This document shows, piece by piece, positions 1-8,563 of a stretch of DNA of 64,000 bases; positions within the stretch are counted from its first letter, which is position 1; each line of letters begins with the position of its first letter. The stretch comes from Sphingomonas carotinifaciens (GTDB taxonomy: Bacteria; Pseudomonadota; Alphaproteobacteria; Sphingomonadales; Sphingomonadaceae): the NCBI RefSeq assembly GCF_009789535.1, contig NZ_WSUT01000005.1, forward strand, positions 2,293,501-2,357,500, given 5' to 3'. A model generated the notes under the pieces. It saw nothing but the letters and a program-made list of their open reading frames with translations. It was not told the DNA's origin and ran no database searches. The translations under genes and the position numbers were made by a program.

Positions 1-853
1 CCGCGACCTGGGCCGGGGGCAGGGGGACGCGACCCGGTGTCGCCAGCATCGTGTCCAGCGCGCCCGGCGCCTCGCCGACCAGGATCGCCAGCGCGTTCAG
101 ATAGGCATCGCGCTCCGCGGTCAGCGGCACCAGCGTGGCATCGGTCTGCTCCAGCTGCGTGCGCAGCCGCTCCACCTCCAGCGCAGAGGTGGTGCCCGCG
201 CCGTAGCGTTCCTGCGTCAGGGCCAGCATCCGCCGCTGGCGCTCCGCCGTCGCCTGTCCCAGTGCCAGCCGCTGCTGCCGGTCGCGCAATGCGACATAGG
301 CCTGCGCCACCTCCGCGGTCAGCGACACCTGCACGTCCGCCACGCCGGCCTCGGCCCGGCCCAGCGAGGCGCGCGCCGCCTCCACCCCGCGGCGACGCAG
401 GCCGAACAAGTCGACCTCCCAACTCGCATCGAAGCCGAGATTGTAGAATTGCAGCGACTCGCTGTCGCCGCCGCCACCCTGCGCCCCCGCTTCCGCACCG
501 CCCAGGTCGATGCCGGGCAGGCGCGCAAAGACGCCCATCGCCTGCGCGTTCGCGCTCGGCAACTGGTTCGCCCGCTCCAGCCGCAGCCCGGCCCGCGCCT
601 GACGCAGCCGCGCCTCGGCCACCGCGATGTTGGGGTTACCCGCCAGCGCGCGCGCCTCCAGATGGTCGAGCATCGGATCGCCCAAGCCGGTCCACCATGA
701 CGCCACCACCGGCTGCGCCGCCACCGTTTCGGGCTGCGCACGGACGAATTTGGCGGTCGGCGCCACCGCGCCGGCGCTTTCGGGCCCCTGATAGTTCGGC
801 CCCACCGTGCAGGCGGAGACGAGGACGAGGGAGGGAAGGATCAGCGTGCGCAT
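1..853 (-). CDS. Outer-membrane efflux lipoprotein (NodT/OprM type), cut by the window edge
   Basis: Outer-membrane channel of a tripartite drug efflux pump; it would dock onto the membrane-fusion protein and release substrate outside. The frame is open from the ATG at 853 to the window edge, about 284 residues. Residues 1-15 are a lipoprotein signal ending in the lipobox VSAC (Cys15), followed by TVGPNY, the usual beginning of NodT-family channels, then Ala/Glu/Arg-rich helical stretches (about residues 80-105 and 180-250) as in the OEP repeats. A GAGGA lies about 10 nt before the start. It follows the inner-membrane transporter gene by 13 bp, so the three pump genes form one operon. The C-terminal part lies outside the window, so completeness of the channel cannot be judged. 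Confidence 0.9.
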   Translation of the reverse strand, partial: MRTLILPSLVLVSACTVGPNYQGPESAGAVAPTAKFVRAQPETVAAQPVVASWWTGLGDPMLDHLEARALAGNPNIAVAEARLRQARAGLRLERANQLPSANAQAMGVFARLPGIDLGGAEAGAQGGGGDSESLQFYNLGFDASWEVDLFGLRRRGVEAARASLGRAEAGVADVQVSLTAEVAQAYVALRDRQQRLALGQATAERQRRMLALTQERYGAGTTSALEVERLRTQLEQTDATLVPLTAERDAYLNALAILVGEAPGALDTMLATPGRVPLPPAQVA

Positions 854-866
854 CGAACTGCGTTCC

Positions 867-2444
867 TCAATGCATGGCGATCGCCTGCCCCTGCGGCAAC
901 GGCCGGAGGAACAGCACGAGCGGCGTGACGAGCGTGATCCCGATCGCCAGCAGCCAGAAAATGTCGTTGAAGGTCATGACCAGCGCATCGCGCTGGATCT
1001 GGCCGGCCAGCGTGCGGAACGCGCCCTCCTGCCCGAACTGGGCGGTCAGCCCGCCCAGATAATCCTGCACGCGCACCGAATTGGCGTTCAGCGTTTCCTC
1101 GATCCGGCGGCTGTGGAACCACATGCGCTGGTCCTGCACCGTCGAGATCCCCGCCAGCGCGAACGACCCGCCCAGGTTGCGGGCCGCGTTGAACAGTCCG
1201 GCCGCGTCGCCCGCGTCGGACGGCGGGACGGACGAGATCGCCGCCTGGTTCAGGAACAGGAAGCTCAGGATCGTGCCGACGCCGCGCAGCAATTGCGAGT
1301 CGACGAAGTCGCCGCCCGCCGACTGCGCGGTCAGCGTGGTATCGATCCAGCAGCTCGACGCCATGATCAGCAGGCCCGCGCCGACCGCGAACCGGATGTC
1401 GAGGTGCCGGATCATCAGCGGGGTGAACCCCATCAGGATGATGCTGGGAATACCCGACAGCAGCACCACCTTGCCCGATTGCAGCGCGTTGTAATCGGCG
1501 ATCGTCGCCAGGAACTGGGGAATGACGTAGGAGGTGCCGTACAGCACCGCACCCACCAATATGCCCATCACCACCACCGACCCGAACTGCCGGTCCAGTA
1601 CCAGCGACAGCTTGATCACCGGCCGCTTCGCCAGGAACTGCCCGGCCAGCAGCAGCACGAAGCCGAGCGCCGCGATGAGCGACAGGATGATGATCGTCTC
1701 GCTCTCGAACCACTGCTCGCGCTGGCCCTCCTCCAGCACCACGGTCAGCCCGCCCAGCCCCAGGATCAACCCGGCAATGCCCAGCCAGTCGGCGCGGAAC
1801 AGCTCCTCCGGGTGCGCCTTGCGGTGCGGCAGGCCGACCAGCAGCAGCACGATCAGCAGGATGCCGATCGGCAGGTTGATGAAGAAGGCATAATGCCAGG
1901 AGATATTCTCGGTCAGCCAGCCGCCGATCAGCGGCCCGACCAGCGGCCCCAGGATCGCGGTGACGCCGAACAGCGCATTGCCGATCGGCTGTTGCGAGCG
2001 CGGCAACCGCGTCGCGATGATCGTCATCGCGGTGGGGATCAGCGCGCCGCCGGTAAAGCCCTGGCCGACGCGCCCGATGATCATCATCGTCAGGTTGGTC
2101 GATATGCCGCACAGCATCGAGAAGAGCGTGAACAGCGTCGTCGCGATCAGCAGAAAGGTGCGCAGGCCGAACAACCGCTCCAGCCACGCCGCCAGCGGGA
2201 TGATGATGATCTCCGCCACCAGATAGGCGGTGGCGATCCATGTCCCCTCGGTGCCGCTCGCACCGATCTCGCCCTGGATGGTGGGCAGCGACGAATTGAC
2301 GATGGAGATGTCCAGCGTCGCCATCAGCGCACCTAGGCTGCCCGCCGCCACCGCCAGCCAGGCGGCGGCATCAGCGCGCTCGGGCGTACCGGCGGATGCC
2401 TTGCCGGAGGATGCGCGAACACCGTCCGCGGTGGCCGCGCTCAC
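867..2444 (-). CDS. emrB: EmrB/QacA-type multidrug MFS transporter (DHA2 family)
   Basis: Inner-membrane drug:proton antiporter of a tripartite EmrAB-type pump. The 525-residue length fits the 14-helix DHA2 family. An acidic residue sits in the first membrane helix (Asp45 in LMATLDISIVN), the motif GRVGQGFTGG at about 124-133 matches family motif B, and GVTAILGPLVGPLIGG at about 160-175 is the antiporter motif C. FFINLPIG near 187-194 is also typical of EmrB. Its ATG overlaps the stop of the membrane-fusion gene in an ATGA (2441-2444), which implies translational coupling. The substrate cannot be read from the sequence. Confidence 0.95.
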   Translation of the reverse strand: MSAATADGVRASSGKASAGTPERADAAAWLAVAAGSLGALMATLDISIVNSSLPTIQGEIGASGTEGTWIATAYLVAEIIIIPLAAWLERLFGLRTFLLIATTLFTLFSMLCGISTNLTMMIIGRVGQGFTGGALIPTAMTIIATRLPRSQQPIGNALFGVTAILGPLVGPLIGGWLTENISWHYAFFINLPIGILLIVLLLVGLPHRKAHPEELFRADWLGIAGLILGLGGLTVVLEEGQREQWFESETIIILSLIAALGFVLLLAGQFLAKRPVIKLSLVLDRQFGSVVVMGILVGAVLYGTSYVIPQFLATIADYNALQSGKVVLLSGIPSIILMGFTPLMIRHLDIRFAVGAGLLIMASSCWIDTTLTAQSAGGDFVDSQLLRGVGTILSFLFLNQAAISSVPPSDAGDAAGLFNAARNLGGSFALAGISTVQDQRMWFHSRRIEETLNANSVRVQDYLGGLTAQFGQEGAFRTLAGQIQRDALVMTFNDIFWLLAIGITLVTPLVLFLRPLPQGQAIAMH

Positions 2445-3625
2445 CGGCGGATGCTCTCGTTATGCTTTTCCTGTTCGCGGGCGATGCGGTCCCTGGCGCC
2501 CTTGGCCGACCGGGTGTCGACGCTGACCTCGACCGACATGCCCGGCACCATCAGCTTGCGCGTTTCCGGATCGGCATGGATCGCGATGCGCACCGGCACG
2601 CGCTGCACGATCTTGGTGAAGTTGCCCGTCGCATTCTGCGGCGGCAGCACCGAGAATTGCGCCCCGGTACCCGGCGAGATGCTCTCGATCCGGCCGGGAA
2701 TATCGACGCCCGGCAGCGCATCGACCTCGATCGTAACCGGCTGGCCGATGCGCATCAGGCCGAGCTGCGTTTCCTTGAAATTCGCCTCGATATAAAGCTG
2801 GTCGACCGGCACCACGGTCATCAGCCGGGTCGCGGCCTGCACATATTGGCCGACGCGCACCGTCTTGTCGCCGATCCGGCCGTCGATCGCCGCGCGCAGC
2901 AGGGTCGCGCCCACATCGCTTTGCGCCGCGGCAAGCTGCGCCTGTGCGCCCTCGGCCTGCGCCTCGGCCTGCCGGATCTGGGCGCGCAGCGTGCCGACGC
3001 GGCGCTGGGCACTGGTCAACGCCGCCTGTGCCGCGGTGACGCGGGCATCGGCCTGCGTCGCCTGGTTGCGCAACTGCGACAGGCGCTCGCGCGGCTCGGC
3101 CCCCGATGCCGCCAGCGGCACATAGCGTGCCACCTCGGACCGGGCGAACGCCGCATCCGCCCGCGCGGAGGCAAGGTCGGCGGCGGCACGCGTGATCGCC
3201 GCCTGCTGCTCGCGAATCTGTGCCTCTACACCCTGGGCGGTGGCGGCGGCGACGCCGATCTGTGCCTGCGACTGGGCGGCGCGCGCGGTATAATCGCGCG
3301 AATCGATCTGGGCGAGGGGTGTGCCGGCGCGGACATACTGGTTGTCGCGCACGAACACCTTGTCGACATAGCCGCCGACCTTGGGCGACACGATCACGCT
3401 GTCCGCCTGGACATAGGCATCATTGGTCGATTGCTGGAACTTGCCGAAGCTCTGATACCGCGTGAACCAGATCGCACCGACCACCAGCAGCACGACCACG
3501 ACCACCAGCAGGATCGCGCGGATACGGCGCTTCTTGGCCGGGGACGCCGCCTTGGCGGGCGTCTCGTCATGCTCGTCCCCGGACGTATCCGTGCCACCAT
3601 TTTGCTGATCGGACAGGTCGGCCAT
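2441..3625 (-). CDS. emrA: EmrA/HlyD-family membrane-fusion protein
   Basis: Periplasmic adaptor that links the inner-membrane EmrB transporter to the outer-membrane channel. About 394 residues from the chosen ATG at 3625: a GAGGA lies 5 nt upstream, while the ATG at 3628 has almost no spacing and a start at 3685 would run into the regulator promoter. Residues 1-33 are cytoplasmic and charged, about 35-53 form one membrane anchor, then comes a biotinyl-lipoyl-like segment (VSPKVGGYVDKVFVRDNQYV), a long Ala/Gln/Arg-rich coiled-coil hairpin (about 105-235), and a beta-barrel part containing YIEANFKETQL. First gene of the emrA-emrB-channel operon, divergent from marR. Confidence 0.93.
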   Translation of the reverse strand: MADLSDQQNGGTDTSGDEHDETPAKAASPAKKRRIRAILLVVVVVLLVVGAIWFTRYQSFGKFQQSTNDAYVQADSVIVSPKVGGYVDKVFVRDNQYVRAGTPLAQIDSRDYTARAAQSQAQIGVAAATAQGVEAQIREQQAAITRAAADLASARADAAFARSEVARYVPLAASGAEPRERLSQLRNQATQADARVTAAQAALTSAQRRVGTLRAQIRQAEAQAEGAQAQLAAAQSDVGATLLRAAIDGRIGDKTVRVGQYVQAATRLMTVVPVDQLYIEANFKETQLGLMRIGQPVTIEVDALPGVDIPGRIESISPGTGAQFSVLPPQNATGNFTKIVQRVPVRIAIHADPETRKLMVPGMSVEVSVDTRSAKGARDRIAREQEKHNESIRR

Positions 3626-3662
3626 CATCTTCCTCGCATCTGCAGCATGCCTTCTGCGCCGG

Positions 3663-3680
3663 CTTGCCGAACTAGGCAAG
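3663..3680. promoter_or_regulatory. Perfect inverted repeat between emrA and marR, candidate MarR operator
   Basis: CTTGCC-gaacta-GGCAAG is a perfect 6-6-6 inverted repeat in the 75-bp gap between the divergent emrA (start 3625) and marR (start 3701) genes. MarR proteins bind palindromes in such shared promoters and typically repress both directions. A second signal nearby is the direct repeat agtgaggttc at 3688-3697 and 3710-3719, 22 bp apart and overlapping the marR start. Binding is inferred, not shown. Confidence 0.5.
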
Positions 3681-3700
3681 GCCATTTAGTGAGGTTCCTC

Positions 3701-4192
3701 ATGAAGTCCAGTGAGGTTCTGCTCCGCGACCTGGCCCGCGTCTATCTGATGGCCCATCGCCTGACCGACCGGGCAATGACCGCCCAAGGCGCGTCCTTTG
3801 CCCGCACGCGTCTGCTCCTGCTCATCCAGGCCGGGAACGGGCGTGCGCGCGCCGCCGACATTGCGGAGGTATTCACCATGGCGCCGCGCAGCGTCACCGA
3901 CGCGGTCGACGCGCTGGAGCGCGACGGCCTCGTCCGGCGCGAACCCGACCCGCAGGATCGCCGGGTCAAGCGCCTGCACATCACGCCTGCCGGCCAGCGC
4001 GCCATCGATGCCAGCGAGCCGATGCGCGTCGCCTTGACCAAAAGGCTGTTTGTCGCCTTCGACGACGATGACCGCGCGCAACTCGATACGCTGCTCCAGA
4101 AGCTGCTCGCCGCGCTGATCGCCGAAATGCCCGATCATCTCGGTGCGGATGCGTGCACTTCGATTGCGCCCACTCCCGAGCGCGGAGCGTAA
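3701..4192 (+). CDS. MarR-family transcriptional regulator of the efflux operon
   Basis: Winged-helix DNA-binding regulator, 163 residues, a normal MarR length. The helix-turn-helix lies at about residues 51-78 (ADIAEVFTMAPRSVTDAVDALERDGL) and the wing at about 79-95 carries the family DxRRVKRLHIT motif. The ATG at 3701 was chosen over upstream in-frame starts because the longer frame runs antisense through emrA. The gene is divergent from emrA across 75 bp, the classic arrangement for a local repressor of a drug pump that is released by the pump's substrates. The ligand is unknown. Confidence 0.93.
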   Translation: MKSSEVLLRDLARVYLMAHRLTDRAMTAQGASFARTRLLLLIQAGNGRARAADIAEVFTMAPRSVTDAVDALERDGLVRREPDPQDRRVKRLHITPAGQRAIDASEPMRVALTKRLFVAFDDDDRAQLDTLLQKLLAALIAEMPDHLGADACTSIAPTPERGA

Positions 4193-4206
4193 CCCCCGTT
4201 GGCGAG

Positions 4207-4230
4207 TTAACGCGGTATGACATACGTTAA
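4207..4230. promoter_or_regulatory. Nested inverted repeats upstream of the GH15 gene
   Basis: In the 50-bp gap between marR and the GH15 gene, TTAACG (4207-4212) is mirrored by CGTTAA (4225-4230), and inside lies the 11-bp palindrome GTATGACATAC (4215-4225). The two centres differ by 1.5 bp, so they are separate symmetries. They sit 12 bp before the GH15 start. This could be an operator; no regulator can be assigned. Confidence 0.3.
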
Positions 4231-4242
4231 TCGCACGCGCGC

Positions 4243-6102
4243 ATGTTGAACCCGTTCCGGCGGGGCGAGGGGGATGGCCCGACGCTGGGCGACGGCGCCG
4301 AACCCGCCACCGCCCTGTCGCAACAGGGCCTTCGCCATGCCGACGGCTATCTGCCGCTCGAACGCTATGGCACGCTCGGTGACGGGCGCAGCGTGGTGTT
4401 CAGCGGCGCGGACGGGGCGGTCGACTGGTGGTGCGTCCCGAACATGGACTCGCCGCCCCTGTTCGACCGTCTGCTCGATGCGGAGCAGGGGGGCTATTTC
4501 GCGCTCAGCCCGGATGCGCCCTTTACCGTCGAGCGGCGCTACCGCGCCGACAGCAACGTGCTGGAGACGATCTTCACCACCGACACCGGCCGGGCCAAGC
4601 TGACCGAGTCGATGAACAGCGGCACCGCCGGTCGCCTGCCCTGGGCGGAGTTCGCACGCCGGCTCGACGGGCTGGACGGCCATGTCCGCTTTGCCGTGTC
4701 GCTGCGCTTCGGCCGCCGCGCCGACACGGTCAGCCCCTATTTCTCCAAGGCCGGCGGGCATGACGTGTTCCATGCCGGCCACGTCCTCGGCGTCTTCCGC
4801 CACTCCGACAATGTGCTGCTCGATCCGCTGGTCGACGGGCAGATCACCGGCACCGTCTCGGTCGGGCCGGGCGAGCGTGCGGTGGTGGCGATCGTCGCGG
4901 GGGAGGACGAACCGCTCGTCTGCCCCGAAATCGAGGAAATCGATGCCCGTATCGACCTGTCCGACGCTGAATGGCGGCAATGGACGGAGCGGCTGCGCTG
5001 CCACGATCGGTTTCGCGCGCTGACCATGCGCAGTGCCCTGGCGCTGAAGCTGCTCCTCTACTCGCCCACCGGCGCGATCGCCGCCGCCGCGACGACCTCG
5101 CTGCCCGAGGGGATCGGTGGCGAGAAGAATTACGATTATCGCTACGCCTGGATCCGGGACGCGGGCTACACGATCAAGGCGTTCCTGCGCATCGGCGCGC
5201 TTGCCGAGGCCAAGGCGGCCTTTACCTGGCTGCTCAAGCGGTTGGGCGAGAGTGAGCCGCAGGTCTGCTACACGCTGCAGGGCGACATGGTGCCGGCGGA
5301 AAAGATCATCGACGTGCCCGGCTATCGCGGCTCGGGGCCGGTCCGCACCGGCAACCTCGCCGGGTCGCAGCATCAGCATGGTATTTACGGCGACATCTTC
5401 GAGACGGCGAGCCGCTTCGTCGCCTGTGGCAACATCCTCGATGCCGCCAGCGCGGAAACCCTGTCGCATCTCGCCGACGACTGCGCGGACCGCTGGCGCC
5501 TGCCCGACGCCGGGCTATGGGAACTGCCCGAAAGCCGGCATTACACCATGTCCAAGATCAGTTGCTGGCAGGCGCTGGCCCGCGCGGTCGAGCTGGCCGA
5601 CGACGGGCAGATCCCGACCACCTGCCGCGACCGATGGCTGCGCGAGCGCGACCGGATCGCCGCCTGGATCGACGAGCATTGCTGGTCGGAGGAACGCGGC
5701 GCCTATCTCTTCTATCCGGGCAGCGACATGCTCGATGCCAGCCTGGCGCTCGCCGTCCGCTTCCGCTTCGACGGACAGGACCGGCTGCGTCGTACCCTGG
5801 ACGCGATCGACCGCGAACTCGGCAAGGGCGCGTTCCATTATCGCTACACCGATGTCGACCGGGAGGAGGGGTGTTTCCTCGCCTGCACCTTCTGGATGAT
5901 CGAGGCGCGCGCGATGCTCGGCCAGAAGGCCGAAGCGGAGGCCGCCTTTGAGGCCGCCATCGAAAAGCTGGACAGTGGCGTCGGCGTCTATGCCGAGATG
6001 ATCGACCCCGACACGGGCGCCTATCTCGGCAACATGCCGCAGGGGCTGACCCATCTCGCCCTGATCCAGGCCGCCGCGACCTTGTGCGGGGCCGAACTCT
6101 GA
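4243..6102 (+). CDS. Glycoside hydrolase family 15 protein (glucoamylase or trehalase-like)
   Basis: Inverting alpha-glucosidase of the (alpha/alpha)6-barrel GH15 family, 619 residues. The N-terminus GYLPLERYGTLGDGRSVVFSGADGAVDWWC (about 35-64) is the conserved start of the bacterial subgroup. NYDYRYAWIRDA begins near residue 296. The first catalytic Glu lies in GLWELPESRHYTMSKISCW (about 423-441), and the second active-site region is YAEMIDPDTGAYLGNMPQGLTHLAL (about 583-607). No signal peptide, so a cytoplasmic enzyme is expected; family members act on maltodextrins, trehalose or isomalto-type sugars, and the sequence alone does not decide. No clear Shine-Dalgarno precedes the ATG. The ATG overlaps nothing and stands 50 bp after marR. 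Confidence 0.93.
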   Translation: MLNPFRRGEGDGPTLGDGAEPATALSQQGLRHADGYLPLERYGTLGDGRSVVFSGADGAVDWWCVPNMDSPPLFDRLLDAEQGGYFALSPDAPFTVERRYRADSNVLETIFTTDTGRAKLTESMNSGTAGRLPWAEFARRLDGLDGHVRFAVSLRFGRRADTVSPYFSKAGGHDVFHAGHVLGVFRHSDNVLLDPLVDGQITGTVSVGPGERAVVAIVAGEDEPLVCPEIEEIDARIDLSDAEWRQWTERLRCHDRFRALTMRSALALKLLLYSPTGAIAAAATTSLPEGIGGEKNYDYRYAWIRDAGYTIKAFLRIGALAEAKAAFTWLLKRLGESEPQVCYTLQGDMVPAEKIIDVPGYRGSGPVRTGNLAGSQHQHGIYGDIFETASRFVACGNILDAASAETLSHLADDCADRWRLPDAGLWELPESRHYTMSKISCWQALARAVELADDGQIPTTCRDRWLRERDRIAAWIDEHCWSEERGAYLFYPGSDMLDASLALAVRFRFDGQDRLRRTLDAIDRELGKGAFHYRYTDVDREEGCFLACTFWMIEARAMLGQKAEAEAAFEAAIEKLDSGVGVYAEMIDPDTGAYLGNMPQGLTHLALIQAAATLCGAEL

Positions 6103-6106
6103 TACG

Positions 6107-7405
6107 CTATCCCGCCCGCGCCAGCCGGTATCCCACCCGCCCGAACAGGATCAGTGCGACGGCCGACCCGACCAGCGTGGCCCCCGCCGCGCCCGTCGCG
6201 CCGTAGGCGGGCATCAGCACCGCCATCGCCGCGAACAGCGCGACGACCGATGCGACGCGGATGCGCAGCGCGGTCGCCGCCCGCCCGATCGCCAGCAGCA
6301 CCGGCTCGAACGCCACGCCCATGACCTCCAGCCCCGCCGCAAGCCCCAGCAGCACCAGCACCGGATACGCCCCCAGATAGGTCTTGCCCGCGATCAGCCG
6401 CAGCGCCGGCTCTCCCAGCAGGGGCACCAGCAGACAGATCGACCCACCCGCCACCAGCGCCAGCCGCGTCGATTGCCGGAACAGGGTCGTCATGTCCCGC
6501 TTGTCCCCTTCCGCCCCCGCCCGCGTGAACTCGGGTAGCACCCCGCGCGAAAACATGTCGGACACGCGCGTCAAAGCCTGGCTCAACTGATAGGCCAGCC
6601 GGTACGCGCCCGCCGCCGCCGGGCCCGTCGCAAAGCCGACCAGCACCACCACCACCTGCTTGCTCGCGGCGTTCAGCGAGGCGTTCATGTTGGTCACCAC
6701 TGCGAAATGCCACAGCCCCGCATTTTCGCGCGGCGCGGCCTGTGCCCCGCGCCACCATCCCAGCAGGCCCGGCGCCGCCCGGTGGGCCGCCGTCCAGTAG
6801 ACGATGGCGGTCAGCACCTCGGCCCCCGCCCAGGCGAGCAGGAACCCCTGCACCGTCGCATGCATCAGCACCGCGGTGACCGCGCCGGCACAGCGCGCGA
6901 AGGGGGTCACCGCATCCGCCATCGCGCCCACCGCGAACCGGTCGTGCAGCCTCAGGATGCCGACCGCGGTCGATCGAAAGGTCAGCAGCAGCACGAAGCA
7001 GAACAGCAGGGCCTCGGTCGCGAAGGTCGCATCCCATCCCAGCCGCACGCGCAACACGGCGACCGCGACGCTCGCCACCAGGCACCCGAACAGCGCCGCG
7101 CCCAGGTCGAGCGCGGTGCACCAGCGCACCAGCCGCCCCAGCATCGCCCCGTCACCCGCCTTCAGCGGCGCCATGCCGTAGCGCACCACCACCTGCCATG
7201 TCTGGAAACCGACCAGCGCGGCGACCGCCTGGCCGGTCGACAGGATCAGCGTGAACTCGCCGAACCGCACGACGCCCAGCGAGCGCGTGGCGAGCGCCAG
7301 ATAGACGAGGCTGAGTACCGCGCCGACGCCTTTGCCGGTCAGCAGCCAGCCGACATTGCGCAGCGCACGGCCGAATGGGGTCGGCGCGGACTTGGACACG
7401 TTCAA
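6107..7405 (-). CDS. Polysaccharide/lipid flippase (Wzx/MATE-like)
   Basis: Multi-pass inner-membrane protein of 432 residues resembling oligosaccharide flippases, which move lipid-linked glycans across the inner membrane. The N-terminus FGRALRNVGWLLTGKGVGAVLSLVYLALATRSLG (about 12-45) matches the usual first helix of that superfamily, including the charged amphipathic lead and an ATRSLG turn; about twelve hydrophobic segments follow. It is divergent, over 45 bp, from the two CDP-glycerol-transferase-like genes, which supports a role in exporting a surface glycan. It converges on the GH15 gene with a 4-bp gap. The precise substrate is unknown. Confidence 0.85.
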   Translation of the reverse strand: MNVSKSAPTPFGRALRNVGWLLTGKGVGAVLSLVYLALATRSLGVVRFGEFTLILSTGQAVAALVGFQTWQVVVRYGMAPLKAGDGAMLGRLVRWCTALDLGAALFGCLVASVAVAVLRVRLGWDATFATEALLFCFVLLLTFRSTAVGILRLHDRFAVGAMADAVTPFARCAGAVTAVLMHATVQGFLLAWAGAEVLTAIVYWTAAHRAAPGLLGWWRGAQAAPRENAGLWHFAVVTNMNASLNAASKQVVVVLVGFATGPAAAGAYRLAYQLSQALTRVSDMFSRGVLPEFTRAGAEGDKRDMTTLFRQSTRLALVAGGSICLLVPLLGEPALRLIAGKTYLGAYPVLVLLGLAAGLEVMGVAFEPVLLAIGRAATALRIRVASVVALFAAMAVLMPAYGATGAAGATLVGSAVALILFGRVGYRLARAG

Positions 7406-7450
7406 CGGCTTTCTTCCGAGGGCGATCAGAGGCTAAGGGGGTGACGGATC

Positions 7451-8563
7451 ATGCGCATCGCCTTCCTCTATATCGCCGAAGCCTATCAGTGCTACCATGG
7501 CGCGGCCATCGCGTTCGAATTGGCGCGCCGCCCCGGCTGGACGGTGGTCAACTACCATAACGATCCCGAAACGCCGCATCACCTGGAGCGGATACGTGCC
7601 GCTTACGGCGTGCCGCCGATCGAAACCCGCCGCCTGCACCGGTCGCCGCTCACCGTCGCGCTTCAGCGGCTGAAGCGGCTGGGCATGTTCAAGGATCTGG
7701 TGATGCGTGACAATGCCGCCGAACTGGACGGCTATGACGCGATCTTTGCGGTGGAGGATACGGCGGCGGCGCTGCGCCGCCTCGGCGTCCGGCGCCCCCG
7801 GCTGATCTACCATCCCCACGGCGTCGGCGACCGGGCGCGCGGCTTCGTGCGCGACATCGCGGTCTTCGACCATGTCTTGCTCGCCGGGCCCAAGACCGCC
7901 GAGCGCATGCTGCGCGAGGGGCTGATCCGCCCCGACGCCTATACGCTCACCGGATCGGTGAAGCTGGAAACCGGCTTCCGCGTCGGGGAGGTCGCAGCGC
8001 CGCTTTTCTCGCAAGCCGCGCCCACCGTCTTCTACAACGCCCACAAGGAACCGCGCCTGACCTCCTGGCATCGCTTCATCGAACCGATGCTCGCCGGCTT
8101 CGCGGCCGATCCCTCCCTCAACCTGATCGTCGCCCCCCACGTCAAACTCTTCCGCCGACACCCCGAACGCCACCGCACACACTGGCGCGCGCGCAGTACC
8201 CACAACGTCCTCATCGACCCCGGCTCCGACCGCTCCGTCGACATGACCTACGCCGTCGCCTCCGACATCTATGTCGGCGACGTCAGCAGCCAGGTGTACG
8301 AATTCCTGATGCGCCCGCGCCCTTGCGTCTTCCTGAACGCCCACCGCATCGACTGGCGCGACGACCCCAGCTTCGCCCACTGGCACCTCGGCGACGTCGT
8401 CGACGACCCCGCCGACCTGATGGCAGCGATCCATGCTGCGCCCGCGCGTCACGCCTTTTACCGCGCCCGGCAGGAGGCGATGGCCGATGCCTCGCTCGGC
8501 GATCGGTCGCCCGGTGCCGCTGCCCGGGCGGCACAGGCCGTCGCGGCGGTGCTGGCGCGGTGA
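7451..8563 (+). CDS. CDP-glycerol glycerophosphotransferase-like GT-B enzyme, copy 1
   Basis: 370 residues with a GT-B-like layout. RLIYHPHGVGDRARGF (about 117-132) and the C-terminal segment SVDMTYAVASDIYVGDVSSQVYEFLMRPRPCVFLN resemble the nucleotide-sugar/CDP-polyol binding half of the TagF/capsule phosphotransferase family (PF04464-like). Such enzymes add glycerol-phosphate or a similar phospho-polyol to a glycan. No signal peptide or membrane span is evident, so it would work on the cytoplasmic face. Its TGA overlaps the GTG start of a paralogue (8560-8563), showing coupling. The donor substrate is not determinable; a plain glycosyltransferase is the alternative. Confidence 0.75.
   Translation: MRIAFLYIAEAYQCYHGAAIAFELARRPGWTVVNYHNDPETPHHLERIRAAYGVPPIETRRLHRSPLTVALQRLKRLGMFKDLVMRDNAAELDGYDAIFAVEDTAAALRRLGVRRPRLIYHPHGVGDRARGFVRDIAVFDHVLLAGPKTAERMLREGLIRPDAYTLTGSVKLETGFRVGEVAAPLFSQAAPTVFYNAHKEPRLTSWHRFIEPMLAGFAADPSLNLIVAPHVKLFRRHPERHRTHWRARSTHNVLIDPGSDRSVDMTYAVASDIYVGDVSSQVYEFLMRPRPCVFLNAHRIDWRDDPSFAHWHLGDVVDDPADLMAAIHAAPARHAFYRARQEAMADASLGDRSPGAAARAAQAVAAVLAR

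Noticed and set aside
807..2336. Long plus-strand reading frame antisense to emrB
   Set aside because: It is rich in Arg, Gln and Asp with no domain and mirrors the codon bias of the emrB strand, whose product is a recognisable transporter.
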